From: Blastocladiella britannica
Taxonomy: Eukaryota; Blastocladiomycota; Blastocladiomycetes; Blastocladiales; Blastocladiaceae
DNA length: 35,581 nt
Direction: 5' to 3'
NCBI GenBank assembly: GCA_025349905.2
Contig: MU624649.1
Span: forward strand, 1 to 35,581
Positions 29,734 through 35,581 of the stretch are shown here, piece after piece. The notes under the pieces are model-generated. The model was not told the origin of the DNA and searched no databases. It saw only the letters and a list, made by a program, of their open reading frames with translations. Each line of letters opens with the position of its first letter. The first letter of the stretch is position 1. Made by a program: the position numbers and the translations under genes.

Positions 29734-30951
29734 TCAAAAAGCTTGCCGTGCCAACCACTTGATGAAACAAATCAGCACAAAGACGAGCGTGCACACTGCA
29801 ATGCCTAGGTGGTACTGGCGTCGCTCAATCTGCTGGCGGCGCGCGGCCGTGTGATCCTCCATTTGGCGCTACACAGTTGTTTTGAGCAACTGAAGCGGTA
29901 ATTCCAAAAAGGGAAACGACAGCATACCCGGAAAACAACCGTGGACCCACCGAGCTCGTCGCCGCGCCGACGGATATCTAGGACCGCCTCTCCGCGATCC
30001 AACATGCCTCCCATGGCATTGTGCGCGACGCCGGTGATGGCCGAGATTTCGCTGTTGATCAGCCGCGCACGCTCTTGCTGCGATGGCGATATGGTCCCGT
30101 ACCCCGAACCCAGAGCTCCGTGCTGTTCGTCGTCGTCGTATTCTTCAGTGCAATAAGGCGCGGGTGTTTCGGGCCGGCACGGGAGGAGAGTCGCAGCAGC
30201 AGCTGGCGTGGTTCCAGGTCGTCCTGCGCTGCCACCGACAGAATCGTCGTCGTCATCGTCGTCGCTCTCTCGGAACACGGACGATCGCCGTGGCCGAGAT
30301 GCAGAAGGGAGCGGCGGTACCACTGGTCTCCGTGGCGGAAGGGGCGGTGGTACCGGGGCCATGTATACAGTCGTGTCTCCAAACAAGGCAGCACCGTTGC
30401 GTTGTACTCCACGCCCAGTTCTTGCTGGCGATACAATCGCAGCCACTGGCGGATCCGCAAACGGATCTGGACAAACGACAACAGGATCGGCAAATGGATC
30501 GGGCGGCGGCGAGTACGGAGGCGGCGGTGCACATCCGTATTTGCCACCATCACCACCGCCACTCGAAGACTGCCTGGAGCGCGGAGCCGACGTCATGAGC
30601 GCTCGGACCATCTGCTGCTTTGTCAGCGATGGCGATGGCATCAGTCTGGGTGGTGCCTCATTCACATGATGGCTGCTGCTCGCCACCGCTGGCGCGTGGA
30701 ATTCCTCTGGCCAGCGGAACGTGGCCCGCGAATTGCTACTGCTGCTACGCACTGGGGGAGACGACGAATTCGCGCTTCCCTCTTCCAGATCCGACGGCGT
30801 TCGCGGCAGCTGGCCTGGTTTTGGCTTTTTAACCTTTTTCCCTTTTCCAAAGTTGATCCGCGCGAGAAGTCCTGTCTAATCACATTTGCAATTGGATTAA
30901 TAACTTGCTGCCTGGTTTGAAAATACATGTGCGTACACGCTCTGTGGGCAT
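29734..30951 (-). CDS. R-SNARE (VAMP/synaptobrevin-like), tail-anchored, with DPF motifs
   Basis: Three exons: 30951-30937 (MPTER), 30875-29928 and 29868-29734, 365 residues. The five-codon first exon is inferred because the long exon has no in-frame ATG before an upstream stop; donor GTACGC and acceptor TTAG fit. Near the C-terminus, SEISAITGVAHNAMGGMLDR continuing into GEAVLDIRRRGDELGGSTVVF aligns with the R-SNARE motif, with the zero-layer Arg in MLDRGE. RRQQIERRQYHLGIAVCTLV and FVLICFIKWLARQAF form the basic juxtamembrane region and tail anchor. The ~250-residue N-terminal part is not a longin domain: it is Pro-rich with PPPPYSP and two DPFADP repeats, motifs known to bind WW domains and the AP-2 alpha ear. 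Vesicle fusion, probably in the endocytic/exocytic route, is inferred. Confidence 0.78.
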
Positions 30952-31129
30952 TGTTAATTTAATCTTATGAAGTTGGGAGAGAGCTTGATCCAAAATTTAT
31001 TCAAAATGAAAATGACTGTAAAATTTTGCGTATGGGCAGGGATCCCCATACGATAAATTAATACAAGTCCACTGGGTACTGAGCGTACTTTTCGGGGGCC
31101 CAGAAGCAACATTTCATAAAATATACAAA
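30952..31129. promoter_or_regulatory. Short divergent promoter, R-SNARE / PG-rich repeat gene
   Basis: Only 178 bp separate the two start codons. The sequence is AT-rich (ATTTAATCTTATGAAG, AATTTATTCAAAATG). Shared control is possible but unproven. Confidence 0.45.
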
Positions 31130-33377
31130 ATGTACTCTCGCACACCTCGAGTATTTGGAGAGTCGACCGTCACCACTGCACCTCACATTGGCCCAGGTTA
31201 CTACCAAGATGACGCAGTGACAGGGCAGAGTTCCTTGCACCGGCCGCCCGTTTCCCAAGAGCATGTTTTTCTATTTTTCAAAATTTTGTGGATTGGATCT
31301 AACGATTTCCAAATGGATCTCACATCAACAGAGGTGCACCGTTTTCCAGCATCACGCCGCGCGTGTGCTACTTTGACGAGGTGGCGAAAAAATCTGGCCC
31401 TGCTCCCGGCTCCTATGAATTTGATCAGGAACGCACTGGCCCGCCGAAGGCAGTGCCATTTGGCGCATCATCGGTGCGGCCATATTGTGTAAAAAAAAAA
31501 AGAGGAATAGAGTCACTGACGATCATGTAATAGACACCTCGGTTTCTCGATCCGCCAGCAAAGTCGCCTGGGCCAGGCGCATATGACACGAGTCACCGTG
31601 CAGAAGCATTGCAGGGGCTGACGGCACGGGAGATGGTTCGGGATACCCAACAACCCGAGCCTCACCATATTCAATGGAAGCGCAAATTCGTTCCGCCCTC
31701 GATTCCATATGGATCACTTGCATTGGGCTACGACGAGACTGCTGGTATTGTATCTTTAGTGCCCCCATTTCCTTCCACCGTAGCAACTCACGCCCATGAG
31801 TTTCACGCAGATGGGGAACTCGTCCTGCGACAGCCGCAAACCAATCCCAATGTATGTATTGAATTGGTTTGGTCGGCATTCGACTTGATCTCACTCACTG
31901 GATATCGACAACGAAAAAAAAAAAGGCCGCCGCGAACCTCCCATCTCATGGAGATTTTGTGCGGGCGAATGCAGGAACCGCATTTGCGAAATCGACAACG
32001 CAGCGGACTCTGTGGAAGGAAGGAACGACGCCGAGTCCTGGCCAGTACAATGTCGCTGCCGCCTGGCAGGCTTTCAAGGACAAGAAGCCCGAGTGTCACC
32101 CGACCCACGAGTCGCGGTGCATTCGGTTTGGCGACTATGTGATCAACGAGGCCAAGCGGCAGGCAGTTCCCGGGCCCGGTAGCTACGAGACTCCACCGGC
32201 ACCGTCTTCGTCGCACAAAAAGGGCGCTATCATCTGTACGTTCCTATAACCTATTTTTTTGCCGAGGCAGGAGACCGGGTCACCATATGATGCTCATGGA
32301 TGATGTATAAAAACAGCCAGGGCCGAGTCGCGCTTCATATCCCCGACCTCGGACCCATTTTCGACCGCCACCAACCACACGCGGCCCGAATCGCTGCCCG
32401 GACCCGGCGCCTACAATGTCGCCGAGGCCAGTAAATCGCGTAAACCGCTGCATGTGGCCACCAAGCCGTTCAATTCGTCCGAGCCTCGGAAACTCATGTC
32501 TGCGCCGGCAACAGCAAACGCATCGGGGAGTGGGGCGGCAGCAGGGGGGGTACCGGGCCCGGGAAACTACTCGGTGGCCACCACGCTACTGAAAAAACCA
32601 CAGGCCACGGGCCGGTCACGGTCCGCCGCGGCATTCGGGTCGGCGGCCGGCCGGTTCGCCGAGCTCGAACGGTCCATGGCCCCCGCCAAGGCGCTCCCGG
32701 GCCCGGCGTCGTACGATGGGTCTTCTCCGAGTAAAAAGGGTACATCGATGTCAGCAGCCGATAGTGATGGAGGATCCAAGTCGGGACCACCGCCGCAGCG
32801 GATGCGTGGACCCACCATCAAGCACCAGTACCGTCGTGGGTCCGACCACGCGCGCCCGACGGCGTTTGGGTCGCAGCAAGCGCGGTTTGCGGCCGGCGGC
32901 GCGAGTCCCGGCGGGCCCGTCCCCACCACGGTCGGAAGCCCTCCGCCCGGATCCTACGACGTGGCCGCAGCGTACACGGCGCTGACGCGGCGCCAGATCC
33001 GGCACCGTCCGCCCGTCGGGTCGCGCAGTCCGACCAGCCCGTCGTCGGACTCGTCGCGCGCCGGGTTCGTGGTGCCGGTCGAAGGGCCCGGTCCCGGGGA
33101 TTACAATCCGGCGGTGGCGCCACGTAACCCTGCGGGGGCTGGGGGTGCAGTCACTGCCGTGTTCTTGTCCCGGCAGCCGCGGTTACCCGAGGCAAAGCAC
33201 TTGCACCCGGCCCCGAACGCGTACCAGCGGCTGCATGGGATTGTGCGCAAGACGTTCAATGCCACCATTGGCGGCGAGCACCACCAGGTCGGAGCCAGTG
33301 TTTCGACGGCACTTGCGAGCTGCGCACGAGCCAGGAGACGGTCGACTGGCGGATCCAATGCGGTTCTGACCCATTAG
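31130..33377 (+). CDS. Sperm-tail PG-rich repeat (STPG/ODF3-like) axonemal protein
   Basis: Five exons: 31130-31260, 31332-31473, 31534-31851, 31926-32235 and 32317-33377, 653 residues. About ten PGPxxY-type repeats run along the protein: IGPGYY, PAPGSY, SPGPGAY, SPGQY, VPGPGSY, LPGPGAY, VPGPGNY, LPGPASY, PPPGSY and GPGPGDY. Several are preceded by the usual F-G-x-x-x-R-F type unit, for example VPFGASSTPRFLDPP, made by the second splice. Such proteins are microtubule inner or outer proteins of motile cilia in animals and protists, so this gene is evidence for a flagellated life stage. Intron 1 appears to use a GC donor (GCATGT at 31261), which joins VSQE to GAPFSSITPRVCYF. The gene shares a short divergent promoter with the R-SNARE gene. 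Confidence 0.9.
31261..31331 (+). other. Probable GC-AG intron
   Basis: 71 nt. No GT donor with the required phase gives the expected joined repeat; GCATGT, one base away from the window's common GTATGT donor, does, and the acceptor is CAACAG. It lies in the PG-rich repeat gene. Confidence 0.65.
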
Positions 33378-33425
33378 CTTTCTCATTGTCGCTTAGAATA
33401 CATATATTACATGTCGCTCTCTCCA

Positions 33426-34855
33426 TCAGTCCGAGGCAAAGATGCGCCTCAAGTCGTTGGGCCCGACATGTCGCAGAGTCACCGGACATTGACCCTTGGC
33501 TTCCACCTCGCCGTGAATGCACACGTAGCAAAACACGTAGCCGGTGGAGAGTGCGGTCGGGTTGGCGATTGGCCGGCGGCACATGGGACAAGTGGCGCGC
33601 GACGGAGGGAGTCCGATCCCGTCCTTGTGCGGTGGGATGCGCGGTGGCGGCGGCGGCAATTTCACGGACGCGGTCGCGGTTTGCTTGGCGTAGTCGGTCG
33701 AGAAGAACCAGTCGACAAACTTGTAAAAGAAAATAGACAGCGGGAGCACCGTCTTCAAGAACTCGAGCGAAACGTGCATGGACTGTGCAAGCGCTCCCTT
33801 GCGTGGCCGTTGCGATTCGCGCTCAATCATGCGCTGTGTGACGAGCCCATCAAAAAAAAAAAAAAATTGAGCGTATTCATTGAGAAAGGAAAAAAAAAAG
33901 GGGGGCATACCATGTCCACCATGGTGGTGCGCTTGATCTCAATCCCCAGGAGATGCAGTACGGGCGAATAGTACGGAGTCAGATCAAACATGTACAGGAT
34001 TTGGTACAAGACGTGTGAGCCCGTATAAGCAAGGTTGAAGGTCGGGTACCACCGCCGCAACTGTTTGCGGAACCATTGTTTGCGTTCCCAGTGGCGAGTC
34101 TGTGCAATGGCAAGTGTTACAAGTTTCCAAATGGAAATCAGCGAAGGGCAATTTGAGACGTACCCGAGCGGATCCATCCACTTCCTCCTCCTCTTCCACA
34201 ACTTGGTCTCCGTCACGGTTGCCCAAGACAACGGACTCGTCATCGTCGTCGTCGTCATCATCAAATAATCCTCCACCCTGTTCCATTTGGAGTTCGCTAA
34301 ACAAGTGATCCAGCTTCTCTTTGAGATACGGGAGGACAGTCTAAATATTTACTTGGGATCAGTATAAAAAGTATCCGAGAGAGAGAAAAATGGATCGAAC
34401 CAGAGTCAAGACCGACTGGCGCAGACTCACCGCGTCGAGATCCGTGGAGCGATTGCGCTTGACGGTATGGGCTCGCTTGAATCCGTAAAAGGACTCGGCA
34501 AAGGATCTGGATGGTCCGCATCATTCAATTCAATACTAATTAAGTGATGTCGAAAAAAAAAAGGACGCACCCTTTATTCACGCGGAGGTAGTGTCGCTGA
34601 ACAATCATCATGAGGCCGAGAAAGAGCTCGTCGTGGTATTCGAGGACGCGGAGGAGGTACCGCGGGTACCGAGCCGCATAGTTCTACATTGGATTTTCCT
34701 GTTAAATGTGCCATTCTTGAGGGAATGGCAGCGCGTACAGCAAGGACATAACGCAAGGCCGGCGAGAGCATGGCCTGAAGTTTTTCGCTTGCAACCAGCT
34801 CAAACACGGACGGCTTGCTGGCCTGAGCCGGGCTCAGATTGGCGAGAAGATCCAT
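33426..34855 (-). CDS. PEX12: Peroxisomal RING E3 ligase subunit PEX12
   Basis: Six exons: 34855-34739, 34683-34571, 34506-34431, 34340-34164, 34099-33911 and 33833-33426, 359 residues, a normal PEX12 length. Conserved blocks: SKPSVFELVASEKLQAMLSP at the N-terminus, RYLLRVLEYHDELFLGLMMI, HYLRVNKGSFAESFYGFKR (made by two splices), KTVLPYLKEKLD, FNLAYTGSHVLYQILYMF, and the C-terminal RING-like CPMC...NPTALSTGYVFCYVCI...CPVT. As in other PEX12 proteins the RING has a reduced set of zinc ligands. With PEX2 and PEX10 it forms the peroxisomal membrane ubiquitin ligase and retrotranslocation channel for PEX5 recycling. An acidic insert (LFDDDDDDDDESVV, then VVEEEEEVD) sits in the loop after LFSELQ. 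The start is the ATG at 34855; the preceding in-frame residues do not look like the family. Confidence 0.95.
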
Positions 34856-34926
34856 AATAAAATTCAGGTAATTATTTGTTATTGGAAAGAAGTTCCACCA
34901 CAACACGCGCCAGCCATTCATACAGC

Positions 34927-35522
34927 TCAGCGCTTGAGCTGCAAGTCAGAGAGATCGGCTTGCGTGCCGGCCGAGATGCCGTGCGGGCAACCGCGCTCCA
35001 GGAGTCTATTGTCAAGTTTGGTCAGTCAATAAATCAAATACATTGAAGGTAAATAACGTACTCGGGAGCAACAGGGCGGAACGTCTTGGCGCTCGAGCTC
35101 ATTTCTTGCATGAGCAGCGTGACGGCGGCGTCGCGCTCAGCGTCGCGAATGGCCGCGTAGTTGCGCTCCTTCCACACCTTCTCGTCGGTCATGTGGTAGC
35201 TGATGTAGGCGGTGATGGGGTGCACCTCGTCCTATTTTCGCAATGTGTTGATATATGGTATAGTAAATGGATCAAGGGTGCTGGAGTATGTATGTACCGA
35301 GGCCTTGCGTGCCACATAGTACTCGTTGGCCTGGAACAGACCAAACGCCGTCAGCGCGCCCAGGAACAGCTTGGCGTACAGCGGCGTCGAAAAGTCGGCC
35401 GACGTGTAATCGGCGGGGTTGACGGGCGTAGGGCCGTGGTGGTGGCCGTGGTCAGCTCCGCGGAGAACAAGCGCGCGGCGGGCGGCAGTGGCGGGCGAGC
35501 GGGTCACGATGGCACGGAGCAT
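34927..35522 (-). CDS. Small mitochondrial protein, probable complex I accessory subunit (fungal 17.8-kDa type)
   Basis: Exons 35522-35298, 35231-35062 and 35005-34927, 157 residues. The first ~25 residues (MLRAIVTRSPATAARRALVLR) look like a mitochondrial presequence: Arg-rich, no acids. ADHGHHHGPTPVNPADY follows, then one hydrophobic helix (STPLYAKLFLGALTAFGLFQA), and a matrix or intermembrane part with WKERNYAAIRDAERDAAVTLLMQ. The HGP-x-PVN stretch, a single membrane span, and W-x-x-RN-x-x helix recall the fungal NADH:ubiquinone oxidoreductase 17.8-kDa accessory subunit; this is recalled, not searched. The stop is 71 bp upstream of the PEX12 start on the same strand, so the PEX12 promoter is very short or overlaps this 3' UTR. 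An AATAATATATT sequence lies immediately upstream of the start. Confidence 0.75.
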
Positions 35523-35581
35523 AATAATATATTTTCTTTCTTATAACCAGCGAATTTTATACCAGGCCGGTGGGCGAGAGA

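Noticed and set aside
31230..31333. GT donor at 31230 as an alternative for intron 1 of the PG-rich repeat gene
   Set aside because: It keeps frame but needs a ~104-nt intron and deletes SSLHRPPVSQE; the GC donor gives a 71-nt intron and a better repeat. Kept as the alternative in the finding.
1..35581. Mobile elements, CRISPR arrays, rRNA genes
   Set aside because: No terminal inverted repeats with a transposase, no reverse transcriptase or integrase motifs, no regularly spaced repeats and no rRNA core sequences were seen on either strand.

Overview
This looks like nuclear DNA from a compact, intron-rich eukaryotic genome, most likely a zoosporic (flagellated) fungus such as a chytrid or blastocladiomycete, or a close opisthokont relative. 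The reasons are: dense genes on both strands; about 51 short introns (52-97 nt, with two long exceptions); fungal-type versions of eL21, uS4, an NHP6-like HMG box protein, a MAM3/CNNM protein and ALG8; and a sperm-tail PG-rich repeat protein together with a class C receptor, which fit a lineage that builds a flagellum. The species assignment is inference. All gene models come from reading the sequence by eye: exon joins were accepted only where frame, splice signals and protein family continuity agreed.

Layout. 1-1220 (+): 3' part of a class C (GABA-B-like) receptor. 1303-1832 (-): small secreted 8-Cys protein. 2245-4657 (-): CCR4/Angel-type nuclease. A shared promoter leads to eL21 (5120-5918, +) and uS4 (6235-7153, +). 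Next on the plus strand come a CNNM/MAM3 transporter (7252-9242), a PTC7-like PP2C phosphatase (9328-11456), a PPIL4-like cyclophilin with RRM (11517-13218) and a SAP-domain protein with a NuSAP-like C-terminal motif (13311-15010). On the minus strand are a membrane protein (15129-16280), a tandem CWCH2 zinc-finger factor (16687-18783), a 1.1-kb gene-poor gap, and ALG8 (19921-21810).

22429-22878 (+): HMG box protein. 22932-23641 (+): mitochondrial inner membrane protease 2, with an apparent 1-nt frameshift. 23730-25142 (-): His/Asp-rich unknown with a PP1-docking-like motif. 25650-28462 (+): unknown 11-exon protein. 28792-29706 (+): secreted Pro/Ala/Val-rich proprotein. 29734-30951 (-): R-SNARE with DPF motifs. 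31130-33377 (+): PG-rich repeat flagellar protein. 33426-34855 (-): PEX12. 34927-35522 (-): small mitochondrial protein, probably a complex I accessory subunit.

The genes do not form one pathway. They are mostly housekeeping functions (translation, N-glycosylation, peroxisome and mitochondrial biogenesis, RNA turnover, splicing-linked cyclophilin) with a few lineage-specific ones. I found no mobile element, CRISPR array, rRNA, or convincing tRNA. The points most worth checking are the NuSAP-like protein, the 5' splice-site consensus (GTNYGT), the broken IMP2 frame, the unknown 730-aa protein, and E-box palindromes upstream of the two ribosomal protein genes.
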